Part shown: piece by piece, positions 28,757 through 45,200 of the stretch
Layout of the letters: each line of letters begins with the position of its first letter
Numbering within the stretch: the first letter of the stretch is position 1
Assembly (NCBI RefSeq): GCF_051014685.1
Contig: NW_027478598.1
Span: 682,001-746,000, forward strand
DNA from: Ptiloglossa arizonensis
Lineage: Eukaryota; Arthropoda; Insecta; Hymenoptera; Colletidae
Reading direction: 5' to 3'
Length of the DNA: 64,000 bases
The notes under the pieces: generated by a model
Database searches by the model: none
What the model was told of the DNA's origin: nothing
What the model saw: the letters and a program-made list of their open reading frames with translations, nothing else
Program-made: the position numbers and the translations under genes

Positions 28757-29439
28757 TATACGTTATACGTTATACGTTATACGTTATACGTTATACGTTA
28801 TACGTTATACGTTATACGTTATACGTTGTACGTTATACGTTATATGTAATATGTAATATGTTATACGTTATACGCTATACGTTATACGTTACACGTTGTA
28901 CGTTATACGTTATGCGTTATACGTTATGCGTTATACGTTATACGTTATACGTTATACGTTATACGTTATACGTTATACGTTATACGTTATTCGTTATACG
29001 TTATACGTAATACGTTATACGTTATACGTTATACGTTATACGTTATACGTTATACGTTATACGTTAAACGTTATACGTTATACGTTATACGTTATACGAT
29101 ATACGTTATACGTTATACGTTATACGTTATGCGTTATACGCTATACGTTATGCGTTATAGGTCATACCTTATACGTGATACGTCATACGTTATACGTTAT
29201 ACGTGATACGTTATACGTTATACGTTATACGTTATAGGTTGTACGTTATACGTTATATGTAATATGTAATATGTTATACGTTATACGCTATACGTTATAC
29301 GTTACACGTTGTACGTTATACGTTATGCGTTATACGTTATGCGTTATACGTTATACGTTATACGTTATACGTTATACGTTATACGTTATACGTTATACGT
29401 TATTCGTTATACGTTATACGTAATACGTTATACGTTATA

Positions 29440-31955
29440 CGTTATACGTCATACGTTATACGTTATACGTTAAACGTTATACGTTATACGTTATACGTTA
29501 TACGATATACGTTATACGTTATACGCTATACGTTGTACGTTATACGTTATATGTAATATGTAATACGTTATACGTTATACGTTCAACGTTAGACGTTATA
29601 CGTTATACGTTAGACGTTATACGTTATACGTTATACGTTGTACGTTATACTTTATATGTAATATGTAATACGTTATACGTTATACGCTATACGTTATACG
29701 TTACACGTTATACGTTATGCGTTATGCATTATACGTTATGCGTTATACGTTATACGTTATACGTTATACGTTATACGTTATACGTTATACGTTATACGTT
29801 GTACGTTGTACGTTATATGTAATATGTAATACGTAATACGTTATACGCTATACGTTATACGTTACACGTTATACGTTATACGTTATGCGTTATAAGTTAT
29901 GCGTTATACGTTATACGTTATACGTTGTACGTTATACGTTATATGTAATATGTAATATGTTATACGTTATACGCTATACGTTATACGTTATACGTGATAC
30001 GTTATACGTTATACGTTATACGTTATAGGTTGTACGTTATACGTTATATGTAATATGTAATATGTTATACGTTATACGCTATACGTTATACGTTACACGT
30101 TGTACGTTATACGTTATGCGTTATACGTTATGCGTTATACGTTATGCGTTATACGTTATACGTTATACGTTATGCGTTATACGTTATACGTTATACGTTA
30201 TACGTTATACGTTTGACGTTATACGTTATACGGTATACGTTATGCCTTATACGTTATACCTTATACGTTACACGTTATACGTTAAACGTTATACGTTATA
30301 CGTTATACGTTATACGATATACGTTATACGTTATACGTTGTACGTTATACGTTATACGTTATACGTTATACGTTATACGTTATACGTTATACGTTAAACG
30401 TTATACGTTATACGTTATGCGTTATACGTTATACGTTATACGTTATGCGTTATACGTTATACGTTATACGTTATACGTTATACGTTATACGTTATGCGTT
30501 ATACGCTATACGTTATGCGTTATAGGTCATACCTTATACGTGATACGTCATACGTTATACGTTATACGTGATACGTTATACGTTATACGTTATACGTTAT
30601 ACGTTGTACGTTATACGTTATATGTAATATGTAATATGTTATACGTTATACGATATACGTTATACGTTATACGTTGTACGTTATACGTTATACGTTATAC
30701 GTTATACGTTATACGTTATACGTTATACGTTAAACGTTATACGTTATACGTCATACGTTATACGTTATACGTTAAACGTTATACGTTATACGTTATACGT
30801 TATACGATATACGTTATACGTTATACGCTATACGTTGTACGTTATACGTTATATGTAATATGTAATACGTTATACGTTATACGTTCAACGTTAGACGTTA
30901 TACGTTATACGTTAGACGTTATACGTTATACGTTATACGTTGTACGTTATACTTTATATGTAATATGTAATACGTTATACGTTATACGCTATACGTTATA
31001 CGTTACACGTTATACGTTATGCGTTATGCATTATACGTTATGCGTTATACGTTATACGTTATACGTTATACGTTATACGTTATACGTTATACGTTATACG
31101 TTGTACGTTGTACGTTATATGTAATATGTAATACGTAATACGTTATACGCTATACGTTATACGTTACACGTTATACGTTATACGTTATGCGTTATAAGTT
31201 ATGCGTTATACGTTATACGTTATACGTTGTACGTTATACGTTATATGTAATATGTAATATGTTATACGTTATACGCTATACGTTATACGTTATACGTGAT
31301 ACGTTATACGTTATACGTTATACGTTATAGGTTGTACGTTATACGTTATATGTAATATGTAATATGTTATACGTTATACGCTATACGTTATACGTTACAC
31401 GTTGTACGTTATACGTTATGCGTTATACGTTATGCGTTATACGTTATGCGTTATACGTTATACGTTATACGTTATGCGTTATACGTTATACGTTATACGT
31501 TATACGTTATACGTTTGACGTTATACGTTATACGGTATACGTTATGCCTTATACGTTATACCTTATACGTTACACGTTATACGTTAAACGTTATACGTTA
31601 TACGTTATACGTTATACGATATACGTTATACGTTATACGTTGTACGTTATACGTTATACGTTATACGTTATACGTTATACGTTATACGTTATACGTTAAA
31701 CGTTATACGTTATACGTTATGCGTTATACGTTATACGTTATACGTTATGCGTTATACGTTATACGTTATACGTTATACGTTATACGTTATACGTTATGCG
31801 TTATACGCTATACGTTATGCGTTATAGGTCATACCTTATACGTGATACGTCATACGTTATACGTTATACGTGATACGTTATACGTTATACGTTATACGTT
31901 ATACGTTGTACGTTATACGTTATATGTAATATGTAATATGTTATACGTTATACGC
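29440..31955 (+). repeat. 1,302-bp tandem duplication inside copy 1 of the 11-kb repeat
   Basis: About 29,445-30,650 is repeated at about 30,747-31,952 (offset 1,302 bp, 186 units). Landmarks: a CGTCATACG near 29,447 and 30,749, the TATACGC-TGTACGT context near 29,525 and 30,827, and cassette D near 30,211 and 31,513. The second copy of the 11-kb repeat has this stretch only once (about 40.5-41.7 kb), so this is a length difference between otherwise near-identical blocks. Confidence 0.87.
31515..31577 (+). repeat. Cassette D, exemplar (TTGACGT, TATACGG, TATGCCT)
   Basis: These 63 bp are 9 units: TTGACGT at 31515, TATACGG at 31529, TATGCCT at 31543, TATACCT at 31557 and TACACGT at 31571, others canonical. 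Other copies lie near 14,285, 16,703, 18,752, 19,425, 24,541, 26,138, 27,026, 30,211, 33,122, 36,084, 37,190, 38,079, 41,264, 42,874, 45,835, 48,748, 51,217, 52,043, 52,400, 53,170, 53,520, 59,338, 60,115, 61,977 and 62,760. Versions differ in whether TATACCT and TACACGT follow. I saw none in 1-14 kb. Confidence 0.83.
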
Positions 31956-34900
31956 TATACGTTATACGTTACACGTTGTACTTTATACGTTATGCGTTAT
32001 ACGTTATGCGTTATACGTTATACGTTATACGTTATACGTTATACGTTATACGTTATACGTTATACGTTATACGTTATTCGTTATACGTTATACGTAATAC
32101 GTTATACGTTATACGTTATACGTTATACGTTATACGTTATACGTTAAACGTTATACGTTATACGTTATACGTTATACGATATACGTTATACGTTATACGT
32201 TGTACGTTATACGTTATACGTTATACGTTATACGTTATACGTTATACGTTATACGTTAAACGTTATACGTTGTACGTTATGCGTTATACGTTATACGTCA
32301 TACGTTATGCGTTATACGTTATACGTTATACGTTATACGTTATACGTTGTACGTTATACGTTATATGTAATATGTAATATGTTATACGTTATACGCTATA
32401 CGTTATACGTTACGCGTTGTTCTTTATACGTTATGCGTTATACGTTATGCGTTATACGTTATACGTTATACGTTATACGTTATACGTTATACGTTATACG
32501 TTATACGTTATACGTTATACGTTATACGTTATACGTTGTACGTTATACTTTATATGTAATATGTAATACGTTATACGTTATACGCTATACGTTATACGTT
32601 ACACGTTATACGTTATGCGTTATGCATTATACGTTATGCGTTATACGTTATACGTTATACGTTATACGTTATACGTTATACGTTATACGTTATACGTTAT
32701 ACGTTATACGTTGTACGTTATACGTTATATGTAATATGTAATACGTTATACGTTATACGCTATACGTTATACGTTACACGTTATACGTTATACGTTATGC
32801 GTTATAAGTTATGCGTTATACGTTATACGTTATACGTTGTACGTTATACGTTATATGTAATATGTAATATGTTATACGTTATACGCTATACGTTATACGT
32901 TATACGTGATACGTTATACGTTATACGTTATACGTTATAGGTTGTACGTTATACGTTATATGTAATATGTAATATGTTATACGTTATACGCTATACGTTA
33001 TACGTTACACGTTGTACGTTATACGTTATGCGTTATACGTTATGCGTTATACGTTATGCGTTATACGTTATACGTTATACGTTATGCGTTATACGTTATA
33101 CGTTATACGTTATACGTTATACGTTTGACGTTATACGTTATACGGTATACGTTATGCCTTATACGTTATACCTTATACGTTACACGTTATACGTTAAACG
33201 TTATACGTTATACGTTATACGTTATACGATATACGTTATACGTTATACGTTGTACGTTATACGTTATACGTTATACGTTATACGTTATACGTTATACGTT
33301 ACACGTTAAACGTTATACGTTATACGTTATGCGTTATACGTTATACGTTATACGTTATGCGTTATACGTTATACGTTATACGTTATACGTTATACGTTAT
33401 ACGTTATGCGTTATACGCTATACGTTATGCGTTATAGGTCATACCTTATACGTGATACGTCATACGTTATACGTTATACGTGATACGTTATACGTTATAC
33501 GTTATACGTTATACGTTGTACGTTATACGTTATATGTAATATGTAATATGTTATACGTTATACGCTATACGTTATACGTTACACGTTGTACTTTATACGT
33601 TATGCGTTATACGTTATGCGTTATACGTTATACGTTATACGTTATACGTTATACGTTATACGTTATACGTTACACGTTATACGTTATACGTTATTCGTTA
33701 TACGTTATACGTAATACGTTATACGTTATACGTTATACGTTATACGTTATACGTTATACGTTAAACGTTATACGTTATACGTTATACGTTATACGATATA
33801 CGTTAGACGTTATACGTTATACGTTATACGTTGTACGTTATACTTTATATGTAATATGTAATACGTTATACGTTATACGCTATACGTTATACGTTACACG
33901 TTATACGTTATGCGTTATGCATTATACGTTATGCGTTATACGTTATACGTTATACGTTATACGTTATACGTTATACGTTATACGTTATACGTTGTACGTT
34001 ATACGTTATATGTAATATGTAATACGTTATACGTTATACGCTATACGTTATACGTTACACGTTATACGTTATACGTTATGCGTTATACGTTATGCGTTAT
34101 ACGGTATACGTTATACGTTGTACGTTATACGTTATATGTAATATGTAATATGTTATACGTTATACGCTATACGATATACGTTACACGTTGTACGTTATAC
34201 GTTATGCGTTATACGTTATGCGTTATACGTTATACGTTATACGTTATACGTTATACGTTATACGTTATACGTTATACGTTATTCGTTATACGTTATACGT
34301 AATACGTTATACGTTATACGTTATACGTTATACGTTATACGTTATACGTTAAACGTTATACGTTATACGTTATACGTTATACGATATACGTTATACGTTA
34401 TACGTTATGCGTTATACGCTATACGTTATGCGTTATAGGTCATACCTTATACGTGATACGTCATACGTTATACGTTATACGTGATACGTTATACGTTATA
34501 CGTTATACGTTATAGGTTGTACGTTATACGTTATATGTAATATGTAATATGTTATACGTTATACGCTATACGTTATACGTTACACGTTGTACGTTATACG
34601 TTATGCGTTATACGTTATGCGTTATACGTTATACGTTATACGTTATACGTTATACGTTATACGTTATACGTTATACGTTATTCGTTATACGTTATACGTA
34701 ATACGTTATACGTTATACGTTATACGTTATACGTTAGACGTTATACGTTAAACGTTATACGTTATACGTTATACGTTATACGATATACGTTATACGTTAT
34801 ACGTTATACGTTGTACGTTATACGTTATATGTAATATGTAATACGTTATACGTTATACGTTAAACGTTAGACGTTATACGTTAGACGTTATACGTTATAC

Positions 34901-36239
34901 GTTATACGTTGTACGTTATACTTTATATGTAATATGTAATACGTTATACGTTATACGCTATACGTTATACGTTACACGTTATACGTTATGCGTTATGCAT
35001 TATACGTTATGCGTTATACGTTATACGTTATACGTTATACGTTATACGTTATACGTTATACGTTATACGTTATACGTTGTACGTTATACGTTATATGTAA
35101 TATGTAATATGTTATACGTTATACGCTATACGTTATACGTTACACGTTGTACGTTATACGATATGCGTTATACGTTATGCGTTATACGTTATACGTTATA
35201 CGTTATACGTTATACGTTATACGTTATACGTTATACGTTATTCGTTATACGTTATACGTAATACGTTATACGTTATACGTTATACGTTATACGTTATACG
35301 TTATACGTTAAACGTTATACGTTATACGTTATACGTTATACGATATACGTTATACGTTATACGTTATACGTTATACGTTATGCGTTATACGCTATACGTT
35401 ATGCGTTATAGGTCATACCTTATACGTGATACGTCATACGTTATACGTTATACGTGATACGTTATACGTTATACGTTATACGTTATAGGTTGTACGATAT
35501 ACGTTATATGTAATATGTAATATGTTATACGTTATACGCTATACGTTATACGTTACACGTTGTACGTTATACGTTATGCGTTATACGTTATGCGTTATAC
35601 GTTATACGCTATACGTTATGCGTTATAGGTCATACCTTATACGTGATACGTCATACGTTATACGTTATACGTGATACGTTATACGTTATACGTTATACGT
35701 TATACGTTGTACGTTATACGTTATATGTAATATGTAATATGTTATACGTTATACGCTATACGTTATACGTTACACGTTGTACTTTATACGTTATGCGTTA
35801 TACGTTATGCGTTATACGTTATTCGTTATACGTTATACGTTATACGTTATACGTTATACGTTATACGTTATACGTTATACGTTATTCGTTATACGTTATA
35901 CGTAATACGTTATACGTTATACGTTATACGTTATACGTTATACGTTATACGTTAAACGTTATACGTTATACGTTATACGTTATACGATATACGTTATACG
36001 TTATACGTTGTACGTTATGCGTTATACGTTATACGTCATACGTTATGCGTTATACGTTATACGTTATACGTTATACGTTATACGTTTGACGTTATACGTT
36101 ATACGGTATACGTTATGCCTTATACGTTATACGTTATACGTTATACGTTATACGTTATATGATATACGTTATACGTTATACGTTATACGTTATACGTTAT
36201 ACGTTATACGTTATACGTTATACGTTAAACGTTATACGT

Positions 36240-39200
36240 TATACGTTATACGTTATACGATATACGTTATACGTTATACGTTGTACGTTATACGTTATAC
36301 GTTATACGTTATACGTTATACGTTATACGTTATACGTTAAACGTTATACGTTGTACGTTATGCGTTATACGTTATACGTCATACGTTATGCGTTATACGT
36401 TATACGTTATACGTTATACGTTATACGTTGTACGTTATACGTTATATGTAATATGTAATATGTTATACGTTATACGCTATACGTTATACGTTACGCGTTG
36501 TACTTTATACGTTATGCGTTATACGTTATGCGTTATACGTTATACGTTATACGTTATACGTTATACGTTATACGTTATACGTTATACGTTATACGTTATA
36601 CGTTATACGTTATACGTTGTACGTTATACTTTATATGTAATATGTAATACGTTATACGTTATACGCTATACGTTATACGTTACACGTTATACGTTATGCG
36701 TTATGCATTATACGTTATGCGTTATACGTTATACGTTATACGTTATACGTTATACGTTATACGTTATACGTTATACGTTATACGTTGTACGTTATACGTT
36801 ATATGTAATATGTAATACGTTATACGTTATACGCTATACGTTATACGTTACACGTTATACGTTATACGTTATGCGTTATAAGTTATGCGTTATACGTTAT
36901 ACGTTATACGTTGTACGTTATACGTTATATGTAATATGTAATATGTTATACGTTATACGCTATACGTTATACGTTATACGTGATACGTTATACGTTATAC
37001 GTTATACGTTATAGGTTGTACGTTATACGTTATATGTAATATGTAATATGTTATACGTTATACGCTATACGTTATACGTTACACGTTGTACGTTATACGT
37101 TATGCGTTATACGTTATGCGTTATACGTTATGCGTTATACGTTATACGTTATACGTTATGCGTTATACGTTATACGTTATACGTTATACGTTTGACGTTA
37201 TACGTTATACGGTATACGTTATGCCTTATACGTTATACCTTATACGTTACACGTTATACGTTAAACGTTATACGTTATACGTTATACGTTATACGATATA
37301 CGTTATACGTTATACGTTGTACGTTATACGTTATACGTTATACGTTATACGTTATACGTTATACGTTATACGTTATACGTTAAACGTTATACGTTATACG
37401 TTATGCGTTATACGTTATACGTTATACGTTATGCGTTATACGTTATACGTTATACGTTATACGTTATACGTTATACGTTATGCGTTATACGCTATACGTT
37501 ATGCGTTATAGGTCATACCTTATACGTGATACGTCATACGTTATACGTTATACGTGATACGTTATACGTTATACGTTATACGTTATACGTTATACGTTAA
37601 ACGTTATACGTTATACGTTATACGTTATACGATATACGTTATACGTTATACGTTGTACGTTATACGTTATACGTTATACGTTATACGTTATACGTTATAC
37701 GTTATACGTTATACGTTATACGTTATACGTTATACGTTGTACGTTATACGTTATATGTAATATGTAATACGTTATACGTTATACGCTATACGTTATACGT
37801 TACACGTTATACGTTATACGTTATACGTTATACGATATACGTTATACGTTATACGTTGTACGTTATACGTTATACGTTATACGTTATACGTTATACGTTA
37901 TACGTTATACGTTATACGTTAAACGTTATACGTTATACGTTATACGTTATACGATATACGTTATACGTTATACGTTGTACGTTATACGTTATACGTTATA
38001 CGTTATACGTTATACGTTATACGTTATACGTTAAACGTTATACGTTATACGTTAGACGTTATACGTTATACGTTATACGTTTGACGTTATACGTTATACG
38101 GTATACGTTATGCCTTATACGTTATACGTTATACGTTATACGTTATACGTTATATGATATACGTTATACGTTATACGTTATACGTTATACGTTATACGTT
38201 ATACGTTATACGTTATACGTTATACGTTATACGTTAAACGTTATACGTTATACGTTACACGTTATACGATATACGTTATACGTTATACGTTGTACGTTAT
38301 ACGTTATACGTTATACGTTATACGTTATACGTTATACGTTATACGTTATACGTTAAACGTTATACGTTATACGTTATGCGTTATAAGTTATACGTTATAC
38401 GTTATGCGTTATACGTTATACGTTATACGTTATACGTTATACGTTATACGTTATACGTTAAACGTTATACGTTATACGTTATACGTTATACGATATACGT
38501 TATACGTTATACGTTGTACGTTATACGTTATACGTTATACGTTATACGTTATACGTTATACGTTATACGTTAAACGTTATACGTTATACGTTAGACGTTA
38601 TACGTTATACGTTATACGTTGTACGTTATACTTTATATGTAATATGTAATACGTTATACGTTATACGCTATACGTTATACGTTACACGTTATACGTTATG
38701 CGTTATGCATTATACGTTATGCGTTATACGTTATACGTTATACGTTATACGTTATACGTTATACGTTATACGTTATACGTTGTACGTTATACGTTATATG
38801 TAATATGTAATACGTTATACGTTATACGCTATACGTTATACGTTACACGTTATACGTTATACGTTATGCGTTATACGTTATGCGTTATACGGTATACGTT
38901 ATACGTTGTACGTTATACGTTATATGTAATATGTAATATGTTATACGTTATACGCTATACGATATACGTTACACGTTGTACGTTATACGTTATGCGTTAT
39001 ACGTTATGCGTTATACGTTATACGTTATACGTTATACGTTATACGTTATACGTTATACGTTATACGTTATTCGTTATACGTTATACGTAATACGTTATAC
39101 GTTATACGTTATACGTTATACGTTATACGTTATACGTTATACGTTAAACGTTATACGTTATACGTTATACGTTATACGATATACGTTATACGTTATACGT

Positions 39201-42200
39201 TATGCGTTATACGCTATACGTTATGCGTTATAGGTCATACCTTATACGTGATACGTCATACGTTATACGTTATACGTGATACGTTATACGTTATACGTTA
39301 TACGTTATAGGTTGTACGTTATACGTTATATGTAATATGTAATATGTTATACGTTATACGCTATACGTTATACGTTACACGTTGTACGTTATACGTTATG
39401 CGTTATACGTTATGCGTTATACGTTATACGTTATACGTTATACGTTATACGTTATACGTTATACGTTATACGTTATTCGTTATACGTTATACGTAATACG
39501 TTATACGTTATACGGTATACGTTATACGTTATACGTTATACGTTAAACGTTATACGTTATACGTTATACGTTATACGATATACGTTATACGTTATACGTT
39601 ATACGTTGTACGTTATACGTTATATGTAATATGTAATACGTTATACGTTATACGTTAAACGTTAGACGTTATACGTTAGACGTTATACGTTATACGTTAT
39701 ACGTTGTACGTTATACTTTATATGTAATATGTAATACGTTATACGTTATACGCTATACGTTATACGTTACACGTTATACGTTATGCGTTATGCATTATAC
39801 GTTATGCGTTATACGTTATACGTTATACGTTATACGTTATACGTTATACGTTATACGTTATACGTTATACGTTATACGTTGTACGTTATACGTTATATGT
39901 AATATGTAATATGTTATACGTTATACGCTATACGTTATACGTTACACGTTGTACGTTATACGTTATGCGTTATACGTTATGCGTTATACGTTATACGTTA
40001 TACGTTATACGTTATACGTTATACGTTATACGTTATACGTTATTCGTTATACGTTATACGTAATACGTTATACGTTATACGTTATACGTTATACGTTATA
40101 CGTTATACGTTATACGTTAAACGTTATACGTTATACGTTATACGTTATACGATATACGTTATACGTTATACGTTATACGTTATGCGTTATACGCTATACG
40201 TTATGCGTTATAGGTCATACCTTATACGTGATACGTCATACGTTATACGTTATACGTGATACGTTATACGTTATACGTTATACGTTATAGGTTGTACGTT
40301 ATACGTTATATGTAATATGTAATATGTTATACGTTATACGCTATACGTTATACGTTACACGTTGTACGTTATACGTTATGCGTTATACGTTATGCGTTAT
40401 ACGTTATACGTTATACGTTATACGTTATACGTTATACGTTATACGTTATACGTTATTCGTTATACGTTATACGTAATACGTTATACGTTATACGTTATAC
40501 GTCATACGTTATACGTTATACGTTAAACGTTATACGTTATACGTTATACGTTATACGATATACGTTATACGTTATACGCTATACGTTGTACGTTATACGT
40601 TATATGTAATATGTAATACGTTATACGTTATACGTTCAACGTTAGACGTTATACGTTATACGTTAGACGTTATACGTTATACGTTATACGTTGTACGTTA
40701 TACTTTATATGTAATATGTAATACGTTATACGTTATACGCTATACGTTATACGTTACACGTTATACGTTATGCGTTATGCATTATACGTTATGCGTTATA
40801 CGTTATACGTTATACGTTATACGTTATACGTTATACGTTATACGTTATACGTTGTACGTTGTACGTTATATGTAATATGTAATACGTAATACGTTATACG
40901 CTATACGTTATACGTTACACGTTATACGTTATACGTTATGCGTTATAAGTTATGCGTTATACGTTATACGTTATACGTTGTACGTTATACGTTATATGTA
41001 ATATGTAATATGTTATACGTTATACGCTATACGTTATACGTTATACGTGATACGTTATACGTTATACGTTATACGTTATAGGTTGTACGTTATACGTTAT
41101 ATGTAATATGTAATATGTTATACGTTATACGCTATACGTTATACGTTACACGTTGTACGTTATACGTTATGCGTTATACGTTATGCGTTATACGTTATGC
41201 GTTATACGTTATACGTTATACGTTATGCGTTATACGTTATACGTTATACGTTATACGTTATACGTTTGACGTTATACGTTATACGGTATACGTTATGCCT
41301 TATACGTTATACCTTATACGTTACACGTTATACGTTAAACGTTATACGTTATACGTTATACGTTATACGATATACGTTATACGTTATACGTTGTACGTTA
41401 TACGTTATACGTTATACGTTATACGTTATACGTTATACGTTATACGTTAAACGTTATACGTTATACGTTATGCGTTATACGTTATACGTTATACGTTATG
41501 CGTTATACGTTATACGTTATACGTTATACGTTATACGTTATACGTTATGCGTTATACGCTATACGTTATGCGTTATAGGTCATACCTTATACGTGATACG
41601 TCATACGTTATACGTTATACGTGATACGTTATACGTTATACGTTATACGTTATACGTTGTACGTTATACGTTATATGTAATATGTAATATGTTATACGTT
41701 ATACGCTATACGTTATACGTTACACGTTGTACTTTATACGTTATGCGTTATACGTTATGCGTTATACGTTATACGTTATACGTTATACGTTATACGTTAT
41801 ACGTTATACGTTATACGTTATACGTTATTCGTTATACGTTATACGTAATACGTTATACGTTATACGTTATACGTTATACGTTATACGTTATACGTTAAAC
41901 GTTATACGTTATACGTTATACGTTATACGATATACGTTATACGTTATACGTTGTACGTTATACGTTATACGTTATACGTTATACGTTATACGTTATACGT
42001 TATACGTTAAACGTTATACGTTGTACGTTATGCGTTATACGTTATACGTCATACGTTATGCGTTATACGTTATACGTTATACGTTATACGTTATACGTTG
42101 TACGTTATACGTTATATGTAATATGTAATATGTTATACGTTATACGCTATACGTTATACGTTACGCGTTGTTCTTTATACGTTATGCGTTATACGTTATG

Positions 42201-45200
42201 CGTTATACGTTATACGTTATACGTTATACGTTATACGTTATACGTTATACGTTATACGTTATACGTTATACGTTATACGTTATACGTTGTACGTTATACT
42301 TTATATGTAATATGTAATACGTTATACGTTATACGCTATACGTTATACGTTACACGTTATACGTTATGCGTTATGCATTATACGTTATGCGTTATACGTT
42401 ATACGTTATACGTTATACGTTATACGTTATACGTTATACGTTATACGTTATACGTTATACGTTGTACGTTATACGTTATATGTAATATGTAATACGTTAT
42501 ACGTTATACGCTATACGTTATACGTTACACGTTATACGTTATACGTTATGCGTTATAAGTTATGCGTTATACGTTATACGTTATACGTTGTACGTTATAC
42601 GTTATATGTAATATGTAATATGTTATACGTTATACGCTATACGTTATACGTTATACGTGATACGTTATACGTTATACGTTATACGTTATAGGTTGTACGT
42701 TATACGTTATATGTAATATGTAATATGTTATACGTTATACGCTATACGTTATACGTTACACGTTGTACGTTATACGTTATGCGTTATACGTTATGCGTTA
42801 TACGTTATGCGTTATACGTTATACGTTATACGTTATGCGTTATACGTTATACGTTATACGTTATACGTTATACGTTTGACGTTATACGTTATACGGTATA
42901 CGTTATGCCTTATACGTTATACCTTATACGTTACACGTTATACGTTAAACGTTATACGTTATACGTTATACGTTATACGATATACGTTATACGTTATACG
43001 TTGTACGTTATACGTTATACGTTATACGTTATACGTTATACGTTATACGTTACACGTTAAACGTTATACGTTATACGTTATGCGTTATACGTTATACGTT
43101 ATACGTTATGCGTTATACGTTATACGTTATACGTTATACGTTATACGTTATACGTTATGCGTTATACGCTATACGTTATGCGTTATAGGTCATACCTTAT
43201 ACGTGATACGTCATACGTTATACGTTATACGTGATACGTTATACGTTATACGTTATACGTTATACGTTGTACGTTATACGTTATATGTAATATGTAATAT
43301 GTTATACGTTATACGCTATACGTTATACGTTACACGTTGTACTTTATACGTTATGCGTTATACGTTATGCGTTATACGTTATACGTTATACGTTATACGT
43401 TATACGTTATACGTTATACGTTACACGTTATACGTTATACGTTATTCGTTATACGTTATACGTAATACGTTATACGTTATACGTTATACGTTATACGTTA
43501 TACGTTATACGTTAAACGTTATACGTTATACGTTATACGTTATACGATATACGTTAGACGTTATACGTTATACGTTATACGTTGTACGTTATACTTTATA
43601 TGTAATATGTAATACGTTATACGTTATACGCTATACGTTATACGTTACACGTTATACGTTATGCGTTATGCATTATACGTTATGCGTTATACGTTATACG
43701 TTATACGTTATACGTTATACGTTATACGTTATACGTTATACGTTGTACGTTATACGTTATATGTAATATGTAATACGTTATACGTTATACGCTATACGTT
43801 ATACGTTACACGTTATACGTTATACGTTATGCGTTATACGTTATGCGTTATACGGTATACGTTATACGTTGTACGTTATACGTTATATGTAATATGTAAT
43901 ATGTTATACGTTATACGCTATACGATATACGTTACACGTTGTACGTTATACGTTATGCGTTATACGTTATGCGTTATACGTTATACGTTATACGTTATAC
44001 GTTATACGTTATACGTTATACGTTATACGTTATTCGTTATACGTTATACGTAATACGTTATACGTTATACGTTATACGTTATACGTTATACGTTATACGT
44101 TAAACGTTATACGTTATACGTTATACGTTATACGATATACGTTATACGTTATACGTTATGCGTTATACGCTATACGTTATGCGTTATAGGTCATACCTTA
44201 TACGTGATACGTCATACGTTATACGTTATACGTGATACGTTATACGTTATACGTTATACGTTATAGGTTGTACGTTATACGTTATATGTAATATGTAATA
44301 TGTTATACGTTATACGCTATACGTTATACGTTACACGTTGTACGTTATACGTTATGCGTTATACGTTATGCGTTATACGTTATACGTTATACGTTATACG
44401 TTATACGTTATACGTTATACGTTATACGTTATTCGTTATACGTTATACGTAATACGTTATACGTTATACGTTATACGTTATACGTTAGACGTTATACGTT
44501 AAACGTTATACGTTATACGTTATACGTTATACGATATACGTTATACGTTATACGTTATACGTTGTACGTTATACGTTATATGTAATATGTAATACGTTAT
44601 ACGTTATACGTTAAACGTTAGACGTTATACGTTAGACGTTATACGTTATACGTTATACGTTGTACGTTATACTTTATATGTAATATGTAATACGTTATAC
44701 GTTATACGCTATACGTTATACGTTACACGTTATACGTTATGCGTTATGCATTATACGTTATGCGTTATACGTTATACGTTATACGTTATACGTTATACGT
44801 TATACGTTATACGTTATACGTTATACGTTGTACGTTATACGTTATATGTAATATGTAATATGTTATACGTTATACGCTATACGTTATACGTTACACGTTG
44901 TACGTTATACGATATGCGTTATACGTTATGCGTTATACGTTATACGTTATACGTTATACGTTATACGTTATACGTTATACGTTATACGTTATTCGTTATA
45001 CGTTATACGTAATACGTTATACGTTATACGTTATACGTTATACGTTATACGTTATACGTTAAACGTTATACGTTATACGTTATACGTTATACGATATACG
45101 TTATACGTTATACGTTATACGTTATACGTTATGCGTTATACGCTATACGTTATGCGTTATAGGTCATACCTTATACGTGATACGTCATACGTTATACGTT

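Larger units (their letters stand above)
25200..36240 (+). repeat. 11,053-bp higher-order repeat, copy 1
   Basis: Landmarks at 25,335, 25,995, 26,350, 26,803, 27,237, 27,645, 28,896 and 30,062 all recur exactly 11,053 bp (1,579 units) downstream. From 31,446 on (also 31,976, 32,307, 32,974, 33,910, 34,995, 35,643, 36,008) they recur 9,751 bp (1,393 units) downstream. The difference, 1,302 bp, is an internal tandem duplication present only in this copy. Variant order is the same through the segments I compared, including singletons such as TTCTTT near 32,420. Edges are known to about 100 bp. Confidence 0.9.
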
